Origin: Bacteroidota bacterium
GTDB taxonomy: Bacteria > Bacteroidota > Bacteroidia > AKYH767-A > JAHEYN01
DNA length: 64,000 nt
Direction of reading: 5' to 3'
NCBI GenBank assembly: GCA_023251555.1
Contig: JAHEYN010000010.1
Location: 44,323-108,322, forward strand
The position numbers and the translations under genes were made by a program. This document shows, piece by piece, positions 43,826 through 53,717 of this stretch. The stretch's first letter is position 1. Each line of letters starts with the position of its first letter. The notes beneath the pieces were generated by a model, which had not been told where the DNA came from, did not search any database, and was given only the letters and a program-made list of their open reading frames with translations.

Positions 43826-46800
43826 TTGAACTACAAAACTCATAATTCGGCAAAGAGAATCAATTTTGCTTCTGCGAGCAAAAAAGCGATTGATTATCCT
43901 GATTTCCTTGATATTCAGCTGAAATCATTCAGGGATTTCTTTCAGTTGGAAACTACTGCAGATAACCGTCACAATGAAGGTCTTTTCAAAGTGTTCAGTG
44001 AAAATTTCCCTATAACTGATTCAAGAAACAATTTCGTTCTCGAATTCCTGGATTATTTTATAGACCCTCCCCGTTATTCCATGGATGAGTGTATTGAACG
44101 TGGGCTCACATATAGTGTTCCCTTAAAGGCTAAATTGAAGCTTTACTGTACGGACCCTGAGCACGAAGATTTTGAAACTATCATTCAGGATGTTTATCTG
44201 GGTACAATCCCGTACATGACACCCAAAGGTACTTTTATAATAAACGGGGCGGAGAGGGTTATTGTATCACAGCTTCATCGTTCTCCGGGCGTGTTTTTCG
44301 GGCAGTCCAGGCATGCCAACGGAACAAAATTATATTCGGCAAGGGTAATACCTTTCAAGGGTTCCTGGATAGAGTTTGCCACCGATATAAACAATGTCAT
44401 GTATGCATACATAGACAGAAAAAAGAAGTTCCCGGTTACCACCTTATTCAGGGCGATTGGGTACCGGACAGATAAAGATATTCTTGAGATTTTTGGTCTG
44501 GCAGATGAGATAAAGGTTAGTAAAGCCGGGTTGCAGAAGGTTGAGGGCCGCAAACTTGCAGCAAGGGTTTTAAAAACATGGATTGAAGATTTTGTAGATG
44601 AAGATACAGGGGAGGTTGTATCAATCGAAAGAAATGAAGTGATCCTCGAGCGGGAAACTATACTTAATGCGTCTCATTTTGATCTTATAATTGAATCAGG
44701 TGTTAAGACCATTATTCTTCACAAGGAAGATGTTAACTCCAATGACTATGCAATAATTTATAATACCCTTCAGAAGGATACATCTAATTCCGAAAAGGAG
44801 GCTGTGGAGCATATCTATCGCCAGTTGAGAAATGCGGAACCTCCTGATGAGGAAACGGCCAGGGGGATTATTGACAAACTGTTTTTTTCAGACAAGCGTT
44901 ATGACCTTGGTGACGTGGGACGATACAGGATAAACAAGAAGCTTAATTTATCCACCTCCGAAGAACTGAAAGTTCTTACAAAGGATGATATTATATCTAT
45001 CATAAAATATCTAATACAACTTATCAATTCCAAAGCAGAGGTTGATGATATAGATCATCTAAGCAACCGAAGGGTCCGTACTGTTGGTGAGCAGTTGTTT
45101 TCTCAGTTTGGGGTTGGCCTTGCGCGTATGGCCAGGACTATCCGAGAAAGGATGAATGTGAGAGATAACGAAGTATTTACTCCTGCCGATTTGATTAATG
45201 CCAAAACACTTTCTTCGGTTATTAATTCATTCTTTGGCACTAACCAGTTGTCTCAGTTCATGGACCAGACAAATCCCCTCGCCGAGATTACAAATAAAAG
45301 GAGGCTTTCTGCTCTTGGCCCCGGAGGTTTATCGAGAGAGAGGGCGGGTTTTGAGGTTAGGGACGTGCATTATACGCATTATGGCCGTTTGTGTACAATT
45401 GAAACCCCGGAGGGTCCTAATATCGGTCTCATATCATCACTTTGTGTTTATGCAAAAATTAATAAGCTTGGGTTTATAGAAACTCCCTACAGGACGATAT
45501 CAAAAGGGAAAGTTGATATTGATAAATCTGTGGTCTATCTTACTGCAGAAGAAGAGGATTCAAAGGTTATAGCCCAGGCCAATGAGAAGTATGACGATGG
45601 AGGCAAACTTCAAAATAAGAAGGTAAAAAGCAGGTTTAAGGGAGATTTTCCGATAGTAGAGCGGGAGAAAGTTGATCTGATGGACGTTGCGCCTAATCAG
45701 ATCGCCTCAATTGCGGCCTCCCTGATACCTTTTCTTGAGCACGATGATGCCAACCGTGCACTTATGGGTTCCAACATGCAGCGCCAGTCAGTGCCCCTGA
45801 TAAGGCCTGAGGCACCTTTTGTCGGAACAGGTCTTGAGGCTGCTGTAGCTAGAGATTCCAGAGTGCTTATAAATGCAGAAGGCAATGGTGTAGTTGAATT
45901 TGTTGACGCGAACGAGATAATCATCCGTTATTCCATGACCGATGATGAAAAGCTTGTCACTTTTGAAGATGAGGTAAAATCATACTCGCTAACCAAGTTT
46001 AAGAAAACAAATCAGAGCACCTGCATCAATCTTAAGCCGATTGTGAAAAAAGGTGAAAAAGTTAAGACCGGGCAGGTGTTGTGCGAGGGTTATGCCACCA
46101 AAGAAGGTGACCTTGCACTTGGCCGGAACCTGAAAGTGGCGTTTATGCCATGGAAAGGATATAATTTCGAAGATGCTATTGTGATTTCAGAGAAGGTTGT
46201 AAGGGAAGACATGTTTACTTCCATTCATATTGATGAGTACAGCCTTGAGGTAAGGGATACCAAAAGAGGTCTTGAAGAATTAACCTCTGATATTCCTAAT
46301 GTCAGCGAAGAGGCCACAAAGGATCTGGATGAAAATGGAATAATCAGAGTAGGTGCGGAGGTGAATGAGGGGGATATTCTTATCGGAAAGATAACTCCAA
46401 AAGGTGAGACGGACCCATCTCCGGAAGAAAAACTTTTAAGAGCCATATTTGGCGATAAGGCAGGGGATGTCAAAGATGCCTCTTTGCGTGTACCGCCTTC
46501 AGTAAGAGGTATTGTAATTGACAAGAAGTTGTTTTCAAGAATAATCAAAGAGAAGGGTACGAAGGGCGATGAAAAAACTGCTATTGGGAAGTTGGATTCT
46601 GAGTACAACAAATCGATAGCAGAAATAAAATCAAAACTGATAGATAAGTTATTTATTCTTGTCAGCGGCAAGACATCGCAGGGTGTAGCCAATGTGTTTA
46701 AGGAGATGGTTATTCCCAAGGGAGCCAAGTTTACTCAGAAGGTACTTGGGGAAATTGACTATTTCACTATCAGTCCGTTTAAATGGACAAGCGATAAAGA

Positions 46801-47644
46801 CAGGAATGAATCTATCAAGCAACTCATTCATAACTACAATATAAAGGTGAATGATATCAGCGGGGTATATAAGAGGAAGAAATTTGCGCTTACTGTCGGG
46901 GATGAACTCCCTGCCGGCATTATACAGCTTGCGAAAGTGTATATTGCCAAAAAGCGCAAGCTGAAGGTTGGAGACAAGATGGCGGGCCGCCATGGTAACA
47001 AGGGTATCGTTGCCAAGATCGTCAGAGAAGAGGAAATGCCTTTCCTGGAGGACGGGACACCTGTTGATATTGTTCTTAACCCGCTTGGTGTACCTTCCCG
47101 TATGAATCTTGGGCAGATTTATGAAACCGTGCTTGGCTGGGTTGCTGAAAAAATGGGGGTTAAATTTGCATCTCCCATTTTTGACGGAGCGACTATTGAG
47201 CAGATTGATGAATACGTTACAAAGGCAAACCTTCCGAAGTTTGGCAGCACCTATCTCTATGATGGTGGTACAGGAGAAAAATTTGATCAGCCGGCAACAG
47301 TAGGTGTCATTTACATGATGAAACTCAGCCACATGGTTGATGACAAGATGCATGCCCGATCCATTGGTCCGTATTCTCTCATTACGCAGCAACCTCTTGG
47401 TGGCAAGGCCCAGTTTGGCGGACAGCGTTTTGGAGAAATGGAGGTATGGGCGCTTGAGGCATTCGGGGCATCCAGTATATTGCAGGAACTTCTCACTGTG
47501 AAGTCTGATGATGTGATGGGAAGGGCCAAGGCATATGAGTCCATTGTGAAGGGGGAGAACATTCCTACACCGGGTATCCCGGAATCGTTCAATGTACTGT
47601 TGCACGAGTTGAGAGGTCTCGGACTGAAAGTTTCTCTTGAGTAA
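43826..47644 (+). CDS. rpoB: DNA-directed RNA polymerase beta subunit
   Basis: Beta forms one side of the polymerase active cleft and the rifampicin pocket. The 1272-residue protein begins with [20 protein letters not shown] and contains [20 protein letters not shown] (rifampicin region), [50 protein letters not shown] and the C-terminal [20 protein letters not shown]. The start is TTG; no ATG is available between it and the upstream hairpin. rpoC follows after 44 bases. Confidence 0.97.
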   Translation: MNYKTHNSAKRINFASASKKAIDYPDFLDIQLKSFRDFFQLETTADNRHNEGLFKVFSENFPITDSRNNFVLEFLDYFIDPPRYSMDECIERGLTYSVPLKAKLKLYCTDPEHEDFETIIQDVYLGTIPYMTPKGTFIINGAERVIVSQLHRSPGVFFGQSRHANGTKLYSARVIPFKGSWIEFATDINNVMYAYIDRKKKFPVTTLFRAIGYRTDKDILEIFGLADEIKVSKAGLQKVEGRKLAARVLKTWIEDFVDEDTGEVVSIERNEVILERETILNASHFDLIIESGVKTIILHKEDVNSNDYAIIYNTLQKDTSNSEKEAVEHIYRQLRNAEPPDEETARGIIDKLFFSDKRYDLGDVGRYRINKKLNLSTSEELKVLTKDDIISIIKYLIQLINSKAEVDDIDHLSNRRVRTVGEQLFSQFGVGLARMARTIRERMNVRDNEVFTPADLINAKTLSSVINSFFGTNQLSQFMDQTNPLAEITNKRRLSALGPGGLSRERAGFEVRDVHYTHYGRLCTIETPEGPNIGLISSLCVYAKINKLGFIETPYRTISKGKVDIDKSVVYLTAEEEDSKVIAQANEKYDDGGKLQNKKVKSRFKGDFPIVEREKVDLMDVAPNQIASIAASLIPFLEHDDANRALMGSNMQRQSVPLIRPEAPFVGTGLEAAVARDSRVLINAEGNGVVEFVDANEIIIRYSMTDDEKLVTFEDEVKSYSLTKFKKTNQSTCINLKPIVKKGEKVKTGQVLCEGYATKEGDLALGRNLKVAFMPWKGYNFEDAIVISEKVVREDMFTSIHIDEYSLEVRDTKRGLEELTSDIPNVSEEATKDLDENGIIRVGAEVNEGDILIGKITPKGETDPSPEEKLLRAIFGDKAGDVKDASLRVPPSVRGIVIDKKLFSRIIKEKGTKGDEKTAIGKLDSEYNKSIAEIKSKLIDKLFILVSGKTSQGVANVFKEMVIPKGAKFTQKVLGEIDYFTISPFKWTSDKDRNESIKQLIHNYNIKVNDISGVYKRKKFALTVGDELPAGIIQLAKVYIAKKRKLKVGDKMAGRHGNKGIVAKIVREEEMPFLEDGTPVDIVLNPLGVPSRMNLGQIYETVLGWVAEKMGVKFASPIFDGATIEQIDEYVTKANLPKFGSTYLYDGGTGEKFDQPATVGVIYMMKLSHMVDDKMHARSIGPYSLITQQPLGGKAQFGGQRFGEMEVWALEAFGASSILQELLTVKSDDVMGRAKAYESIVKGENIPTPGIPESFNVLLHELRGLGLKVSLE

Positions 47645-47688
47645 CCGATATTAATTACGAAACCATACTTCCGTAAAACAATAAAGCT

Positions 47689-50600
47689 ATGACAGTAAGG
47701 AAAGATCAAAGATTAAGAAGTAACTTCACTACCATAACTATCAGTCTTGCTTCTCCGGAGAGTATCCTGGAGCATTCGAGCGGTGAGGTGCTGAAGCCGG
47801 AAACGATTAATTACCGCACCTATAAACCTGAAAGGGACGGGTTGTTTTGTGAGCGTATTTTTGGCCCTGTTAAGGATTGGGAATGTCACTGTGGTAAATA
47901 TAAAAGAATCCGCTACCGTGGTATTGTCTGTGACAGGTGCGGTGTCGAGGTTACTGAAAAGAAAGTCCGGAGAGAAAGGGTTGGCCACATACAACTGGTT
48001 GTTCCGGTTGCCCATATATGGTACTTCAGGTCATTGCCTAACAAGATTGGCTACCTTTTAGGATTACCTACCAAGAAACTGGATCTTATTATTTATTATG
48101 AACGATATGTGGTGATCCAGCCAGGTCCTGCAGTGAATGCTGATGGAAGCAAACTTAACTACCTTGACTTTATTACCGAGGAAGAATACCTTAACATACT
48201 GGATGTGCTTCCAAAGGAAAACCAGCACCTGAATGACGATGATCCCAACAAGTTTATTGCGAAGATGGGCGGAGAAGCATTGTATGATCTGCTTGGCAGG
48301 CTGAACCTGGATGAACTTTCATTCAAACTCAGGCATCAGGCCAATAATGAAACATCTCAGCAAAGAAAGAGCGAGGCATTAAAACGCCTGAGTGTGGTTG
48401 AGGCTTTCCGCGAGGCCAATAAAAGAGTAGAGAATAAGCCGGAGTGGATGGTTGTGAAGGTTGTTCCTGTAATTCCTCCGGAGTTGCGGCCCCTTGTTCC
48501 TCTTGACGGAGGGCGTTTTGCAACATCTGATTTGAACGATTTATACAGGCGTGTTATTATCCGCAATAACCGGCTAAAGCGGCTTATTGAGATCAAGGCT
48601 CCTGATGTCATACTCAGGAATGAAAAGAGAATGCTTCAGGAATCTGTGGATTCTTTGTTTGATAATTCGAGGAAGGTGAATGCAGTGAAAACCGAATCCA
48701 ACAGGCCGCTCAAGTCGCTTTCCGACAGCCTGAAAGGAAAACAGGGGCGCTTCCGCCAGAATCTTCTCGGTAAACGGGTTGATTACTCTGCCCGTTCTGT
48801 TATTGTAGTTGGTCCTGAGATGAAGCTTCATGAATGCGGTCTTCCCAAAGATATGGCAGCAGAACTGTTCAAGCCTTTTATCATCAGGAAACTCCTGGAA
48901 AGGGGTGTTGTTAAAACGGTTAAGTCCGCTAAAAAAATAGTAGACAGGAAAGAGCCTATTGTCTGGGACATCCTTGAAAACATATTGAAAGGTCACCCTG
49001 TTTTGCTTAACAGGGCTCCTACTCTTCACCGGCTTGGCATACAGGCTTTCCAGCCCAAACTCATTGAGGGCAAGGCGATACAGGTTCACCCATTGGTTTG
49101 TACGGCTTTTAACGCTGACTTTGACGGTGACCAGATGGCTGTTCACGTACCTCTTGGAAATGCAGCGATTCTTGAAGCACAGCTGCTGATGCTGGCTTCG
49201 CATAATATTCTTAATCCTGCAAACGGGGCTCCGATTACCGTACCATCCCAGGACATGGTATTAGGCCTTTATTATATGACAAAGGGGAAAAAGAGCGAGA
49301 AAGGCAATAAAGTGAGAGGAGAAGGTCTTATTTTCTATTCTCCCGAAGAAGTTATTATCGCTTATAATGAAAAGAAAGTAGCTCTTCACGCATTCATCAA
49401 AGTCCTCGTGGCAAAAGGGAAAGAAAAGAAGCTTATCGAAACAACGGTAGGAAGGGTATTATTCAACCAGGTTGTACCTGTTGAGGTAGGCTACATAAAT
49501 GAGTTACTTACCAAGAAATCCCTCCGTGACATTATCGGGGAAGTTCTCAAAATATCGGGTGTTGCAAGCGCTTCCCAGTTCCTTGATGACATAAAGGATC
49601 TTGGCTTCAGGATGGCTTTCAAAGGAGGACTTTCATTTAATCTTTCAGATGTATACATACCTAAGGAGAAGCAGGAACTTATATCCAAGGCACAGACAGA
49701 AGTTGAAGAGGTCGTAAACAACTACAGCATGGGTTTCATTACAAACAATGAGAGGTATAACCAGATCATTGATATATGGACCCGTACCAATTCCCGCATT
49801 ACAGATAACCTTTTGAAGTACCTGACTACTGACAAGCAGGGCTTCAACTCCATATACATGATGCTTGATTCGGGTGCGAGGGGCTCCAAGGAGCAGATTC
49901 GGCAGCTTGGCGGGATGAGGGGCCTCATGGCTAAGCCGCAGAAGTCGGGTGCTGCGGGAGGAGAGATCATTGAAAATCCTATCTTATCCAATTTTAAAGA
50001 GGGGCTCTCCATTCTTGAATATTTTATTTCTACGCACGGTGCCCGTAAAGGTCTTGCGGATACAGCTCTGAAAACGGCAGATGCGGGTTATCTCACAAGG
50101 CGTTTGGTGGATGTGGCGCAGGATGTAATTATTAATGAAGAGGATTGCGGTACCCTGAGAGGGCTTTCTGCGACTGCGTTGAAGAACAACGAGGATGTAG
50201 TTGAGTCTTTGTATGACAGGATCTTAGGACGTGTTTCTCTGCATGATATACTTCATCCCAACACATCCCAGTTATTTGTCAAATCCGGTGAAGAAATAAC
50301 AGAGGATATAGCGCGTAAAATTGATGGATCGCCGATTGAGTCGGTGGAAATTCGTTCTGTACTTACCTGTGAATCGAAGGTGGGAGTTTGTGCAAAGTGC
50401 TACGGCCGTAATCTTTCAACCGGGAGAATGGTTCAGAAAGGCGAAGCTGTGGGCGTTATTGCAGCACAGTCGATCGGGGAACCTGGAACCCAGCTTACTC
50501 TCCGTACATTCCATGTGGGTGGTACTGCGTCGAAAATTGCGTCGGAGTCACAGATTCTTGCCAAATACGATGGTGTTGTTGAAATGGAAGAGGTTAAGGC

Positions 50601-51978
50601 TATTCAGTCGGCTGTGAAGAAAGGAAACATTGTATTGGGTCGTTCGGGAGAATTCAGGATCATAGACTCCAATACCAGGAATGTGCTTACTTCCAGTAAC
50701 ATACCTTACGGAGCGATGCTGTATGTGAAGAATAAAGACAAGGTCAAGAAGGGGGATCTTATCTGTGAATGGGACCCTTATAATGCAGTCATTATTTCCG
50801 AAGTAAGCGGTAAGATAATTTTCGAAAACATTGAAGAGGGCATTACTTTCCGGGAAGAGTCGGATGAGCAGACAGGTTACAGGGAAAAAGTGATTATTGA
50901 CAGCCGGGATAAGACAAAGAATCCCGTCATCAAGATTGTTGACCAGAAGAAGGAGGTTGTCAAATCATATAACATTCCTGTGGGAGCACATGTTGTTGTG
51001 AATATTAATGACAAGATTAACGCAGGTGATGTACTTGTTAAAATTCCGCGTGTAACTGGAAAATCAGGGGATATAACGGGTGGTCTTCCACGTGTTACGG
51101 AACTTTTCGAAGCGAGGAATCCTTCTAACCCGGCTGTTGTTTCGGAGATTGACGGGTTGGTCAGCTATGGAGGAATCAAGCGGGGTAACAGGGAGATTGT
51201 TATCACCCCGAGGGAAGGAGAGGCAAAGAAATACCTTGTTTCTTTGGCTAAGCATATTCTTGTCCAGGATAATGATTATGTGAAAGCTGGTGAGCCATTG
51301 TCGGATGGTGCTATTACGCCTTCCGATATCCTTGCAATAAAAGGTCCTTCGAAGGTACAGGAATATCTTGTAAACGAAATACAGGAGGTATACCGCCTGC
51401 AGGGTGTAAAAATAAATGATAAGCATTTTGAGGTTATTGTCCGCCAGATGATGCGGAAAGTTATCATTGCAGATCCAGGGGATACGAGATTCCTCGAAAA
51501 GGAAGCGGTAGATAAATTTGATTTCATGAGTGTGAATGATTCTCTTTTTGACAAAAAAGTGGTTATGGATGCAGGAGATTCCACATCGGTTAAGACAGGG
51601 CAGATTATTAATATCCGTAAGCTGAGAGACGAGAATTCTATTCTCAAGAGAAAAGATCTCAAACCGATTGGTGCGAGAGATGCTGTTCCAGCCACTTCGA
51701 GCCAGTTGTTGCAGGGTATCACACAGGCTTCGCTGCACACCAAGAGCTGGATCTCGGCAGCTTCCTTCCAGGAAACCACTAAGGTTCTTAATGAGGCGGC
51801 TGTAAACGGGAAGACCGATCAACTGCTTGGCCTCAAGGAAAATGTTATTGTAGGGCATCTTATCCCTGCGGGAACCGGCCTCAGAGAATACCAGAATTAT
51901 ATTGTAGGCTCGCAGGAAGAGTATGACCTGCTTATGGCGTCAAAGAAGGAAGAGGAGGCTGAAGAGGTTGAGAAATAA
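47689..51978 (+). CDS. rpoC: DNA-directed RNA polymerase beta' subunit
   Basis: Beta' carries the catalytic magnesium site NADFDGDQ at residues 475-482. The 1429-residue protein has the N-terminal zinc ribbon ([20 protein letters not shown], about 64-83), [17 protein letters not shown], a bridge-helix/trigger-loop region, the second zinc site ([20 protein letters not shown]) and [20 protein letters not shown]. It ends eight bases before the DUF3467 gene. Confidence 0.98.
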   Translation: MTVRKDQRLRSNFTTITISLASPESILEHSSGEVLKPETINYRTYKPERDGLFCERIFGPVKDWECHCGKYKRIRYRGIVCDRCGVEVTEKKVRRERVGHIQLVVPVAHIWYFRSLPNKIGYLLGLPTKKLDLIIYYERYVVIQPGPAVNADGSKLNYLDFITEEEYLNILDVLPKENQHLNDDDPNKFIAKMGGEALYDLLGRLNLDELSFKLRHQANNETSQQRKSEALKRLSVVEAFREANKRVENKPEWMVVKVVPVIPPELRPLVPLDGGRFATSDLNDLYRRVIIRNNRLKRLIEIKAPDVILRNEKRMLQESVDSLFDNSRKVNAVKTESNRPLKSLSDSLKGKQGRFRQNLLGKRVDYSARSVIVVGPEMKLHECGLPKDMAAELFKPFIIRKLLERGVVKTVKSAKKIVDRKEPIVWDILENILKGHPVLLNRAPTLHRLGIQAFQPKLIEGKAIQVHPLVCTAFNADFDGDQMAVHVPLGNAAILEAQLLMLASHNILNPANGAPITVPSQDMVLGLYYMTKGKKSEKGNKVRGEGLIFYSPEEVIIAYNEKKVALHAFIKVLVAKGKEKKLIETTVGRVLFNQVVPVEVGYINELLTKKSLRDIIGEVLKISGVASASQFLDDIKDLGFRMAFKGGLSFNLSDVYIPKEKQELISKAQTEVEEVVNNYSMGFITNNERYNQIIDIWTRTNSRITDNLLKYLTTDKQGFNSIYMMLDSGARGSKEQIRQLGGMRGLMAKPQKSGAAGGEIIENPILSNFKEGLSILEYFISTHGARKGLADTALKTADAGYLTRRLVDVAQDVIINEEDCGTLRGLSATALKNNEDVVESLYDRILGRVSLHDILHPNTSQLFVKSGEEITEDIARKIDGSPIESVEIRSVLTCESKVGVCAKCYGRNLSTGRMVQKGEAVGVIAAQSIGEPGTQLTLRTFHVGGTASKIASESQILAKYDGVVEMEEVKAIQSAVKKGNIVLGRSGEFRIIDSNTRNVLTSSNIPYGAMLYVKNKDKVKKGDLICEWDPYNAVIISEVSGKIIFENIEEGITFREESDEQTGYREKVIIDSRDKTKNPVIKIVDQKKEVVKSYNIPVGAHVVVNINDKINAGDVLVKIPRVTGKSGDITGGLPRVTELFEARNPSNPAVVSEIDGLVSYGGIKRGNREIVITPREGEAKKYLVSLAKHILVQDNDYVKAGEPLSDGAITPSDILAIKGPSKVQEYLVNEIQEVYRLQGVKINDKHFEVIVRQMMRKVIIADPGDTRFLEKEAVDKFDFMSVNDSLFDKKVVMDAGDSTSVKTGQIINIRKLRDENSILKRKDLKPIGARDAVPATSSQLLQGITQASLHTKSWISAASFQETTKVLNEAAVNGKTDQLLGLKENVIVGHLIPAGTGLREYQNYIVGSQEEYDLLMASKKEEEAEEVEK

Positions 51979-51986
51979 GGAATGTC

Positions 51987-52298
51987 ATGGAAGAAAAAAA
52001 CAATTCCAATCAGATCAATATTGAGCTAAGCGAAGAAGTAGCTGACGGCATATATTCCAACCTTGCTGTAATCACACATTCGAATTCTGAATTTGTGATA
52101 GATTTCATCAAGGTGATGCCGGGTGTCCCAAAGGCCAAGGTTAAAGCGAGAATATTGCTTACACCCCAGCATGCCAAGAGGCTGCTGACTGCATTGGGCG
52201 AGAACATTCAGAAGTTTGAAGCGATACATGGTCAGATTAAGCAGGCCGAAGGGATAGCCATTCCAATGAACTTTGGAGGGCCGGCTGCGCAGGCGTAA
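51987..52298 (+). CDS. DUF3467 family protein
   Basis: A 103-residue cytosolic protein matches DUF3467: INIELSEEVADGIYSNLAVI, FVIDFIKVMPGVPKAKVKAR and LTPQHAKRLLTALGENIQKF. The function of the family is unknown to me. It lies eight bases after rpoC and is almost certainly cotranscribed, so its abundance should follow RNA polymerase. The C-terminal tail (about 20 residues) is Gly/Ala/Pro-rich and probably disordered. It is the last intact gene before the repeat/transposase patch. Confidence 0.85.
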   Translation: MEEKNNSNQINIELSEEVADGIYSNLAVITHSNSEFVIDFIKVMPGVPKAKVKARILLTPQHAKRLLTALGENIQKFEAIHGQIKQAEGIAIPMNFGGPAAQA

Positions 52299-52343
52299 CA
52301 GAGCAAGGGGTATACAAACATTTCCACTTTTTAAAAGTACTGT

Positions 52344-52433
52344 GTGAAAAAAATAAAGCTACTTTTCACAATTATTATTTTTCTTTTCACGGGGTCAAAT
52401 TTATCTGCACAAGATTTACTCTGTTCAGCGTAG
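52344..52433 (+). pseudogene. Stub of a secreted-protein gene (signal peptide only)
   Basis: A GTG-started frame of 29 codons encodes KKIKLLFTIIIFLFTGSNLS followed by AQ and six more residues, then TAG. This is a complete Bacteroidota-type signal peptide with no mature protein. It ends 13 bases before the left repeat, which suggests that the original gene was cut by the element or by a related deletion. I see no continuation of it beyond the right repeat. A tiny functional gene is not excluded. Confidence 0.5.
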
Positions 52434-52446
52434 TTTGTTCCGGGGG

Positions 52447-52497
52447 TTAGGCGAAGGCTATGCCTTCGTCTGAATATTTATGTAGCTTTAAGCTACA
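52447..52497 (+). repeat. Left REP-like repeat, two hairpins
   Basis: Hairpin 1 pairs GGCGAAGGC (52450-52458) with GCCTTCGTC (52462-52470) around TAT, nine pairs with one G-T. Hairpin 2 pairs TGTAGCT (52481-52487) with AGCTACA (52491-52497) around TTA. The spacer is TGAATATTTA. It ends five bases before the readable transposase frame. Confidence 0.85.
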
Positions 52498-52502
52498 GTA
52501 AC

Positions 52503-53068
52503 AACCGAACCGGCTATAAGATAGATGACCAGTCAGCCCTGCATTTCATGACCTTTCAGGTGGTACAATGGGCTGATATCTTTACCCGCAAACAATACCG
52601 CGATATTGTTATTGATAGTTTCAAATATTGCCGCGATAAGAAAGGACTGGAAATATATGCCTATGTGATCATGTCGAACCATGTACATTTTCTTGCAAGA
52701 AGTAAAAATGGAAATCTGAGTGGAACCATTCGGGATTTTAAACGACATACCAGCAATAGTATCCTGGAGGCAATACAAAGCAACGAAGAAAGCAGGAAAG
52801 AATGGCTTTTGATGATCTTTCAATATGCTGCGAATGGGCACAGCCGGAATGAAAAATACCAGGTTTGGACACACGAAACCATGCAGAGCAGATATTTTCC
52901 AATAAATTCATAGAGCAGAAGATAGAATACATTCATAATAATCCTGTGCGTGCAGGTTTGGTAGAAAATCCTGAAGACTATCTTTACAGCAGCGCAAGGT
53001 GTTATGCGGGATTAGAAAATGTTTTTGAAACTGAATTGGCAACTTTGATATGGAAAACAGTACGATGA
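52503..53068 (+). pseudogene. REP-associated tyrosine transposase (RAYT, Y1_Tnp), frameshifted
   Basis: The frame from 52503 reads YKIDDQSALHFMTFQVVQWA, FTRKQYRDIVIDSFKYC and the HUH metal motif in YVIMSNHVHFLARS. Near 52875 the frame shifts: the protein continues in another frame as HAEQIFSNKFIEQKIEYIHN and NPVRAGLVENPEDYLYSSAR, which holds the catalytic Tyr of EYIHNNPV. Adding one A to GAAACC would join both parts seamlessly. No ATG precedes YKIDDQ; the first ATG in frame, 52548, would lose about 15 conserved residues. The enzyme is therefore either dead or misread by sequencing. Confidence 0.8.
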
Positions 53069-53081
53069 TAAATAAAAGATC

Positions 53082-53132
53082 TGCAGCTGCAAGCTGCACA
53101 GATATTCAGACGAAGGCGCAGCCTTCGCCTAA
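53082..53132 (-). repeat. Right REP-like repeat, two hairpins, inverted
   Basis: Read on the minus strand, hairpin 1 has arms GGCGAAGGC and GCCTTCGTC (53121-53129 and 53109-53117) around TGC, and hairpin 2 has TGCAGCT and AGCTGCA (53092-53098 and 53082-53088) around TGC. The stem of hairpin 1 is identical to the left copy; hairpin 2 differs from it by a compensated T-A to C-G exchange. All other differences are in loops or spacer. Confidence 0.85.
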
Positions 53133-53149
53133 CTGTTTACTAATATTTT

Positions 53150-53702
53150 ATGAAACAAATTACGCCTAACGGGGAAATCAAAACTTATAAACCACTCCTT
53201 ACCATTCTTATCATTTTTTATTTTGCTCCTTGCTCTTGATGGGTGCAAAAAATATCCGGACGATTCTTTTCTTTCACTGCATAGCCCTACAAGGCGTTTA
53301 GCTGGTACTGATGAATGGAGAGGAAAAACATGGCAGTATGTTAGTGTAAAAGTAAATGGAATAGACTCAACAGACACCTTTATCATAAATCACAGCTATA
53401 TTTGCTATCTAAATTTTTCGACTGTACGAAAATGTAAGGGCATGAGATGGGTTGACGCTAGAAATATTGATAATCATCCTCATCCCTTTACCAGTGGTGC
53501 TTGCGGTGTTGCTACTTGGGGATTTGATAATAAAAAAAATTTATACATTGATCAATTTCTTTTTTTACCAAATTATGTTATTTCTAATCTTTCTCAGTAT
53601 GGAAATCAAACTTGGGAAATAGTAAAATTATATTCAAAAGATTTTTGGTTTAAAGCAGAATTTCAAGGAAATATTTATTTTTTTAAATATAAGGAAATGT
53701 AA
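53150..53702 (+). pseudogene. Putative lipoprotein gene with a frameshift in its signal peptide
   Basis: The main frame (to 53702) encodes LLLALDGCKKYPDDSFLSLH then about 145 residues of a soluble domain (KTWQYVSVKVNGIDSTDTFI, FTSGACGVATWGFDNKKNLY) resembling small lipocalin-like lipoproteins of Bacteroidota. An ATG at 53150 opens another frame reading IKTYKPLLTILIIF. Removing one T from the T6 tract at 53214-53219 joins both into a good lipoprotein signal ending LALDGC. The ATC at 53177 sits where a normal start (ATG AAA ACT) would be expected. It is either broken or carries a sequencing indel. Confidence 0.6.
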
Positions 53703-53717
53703 GCAGTTTGCGGGAAC

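Larger units (their letters stand above)
52447..53132 (+). mobile_element. RAYT/REP element: transposase gene between inverted double-hairpin repeats
   Basis: The unit consists of a left 51-bp repeat, a Y1-type transposase gene and an inverted right 51-bp repeat; 43 of the 51 repeat positions agree. The layout matches REP-associated tyrosine transposases, which are single-gene relatives of IS200/IS605 flanked by the palindromes they act on. The gene is damaged (see its own entry). No target duplication is evident, which is normal for this class. Confidence 0.75.

Noticed and set aside
46649..47605. A 318-residue open frame on the minus strand inside rpoB
   Set aside because: It is wholly antisense to a highly conserved part of rpoB, has no recognisable domain and shows the composition of a shadow frame. 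The same holds for the long antisense frames inside rpoC.
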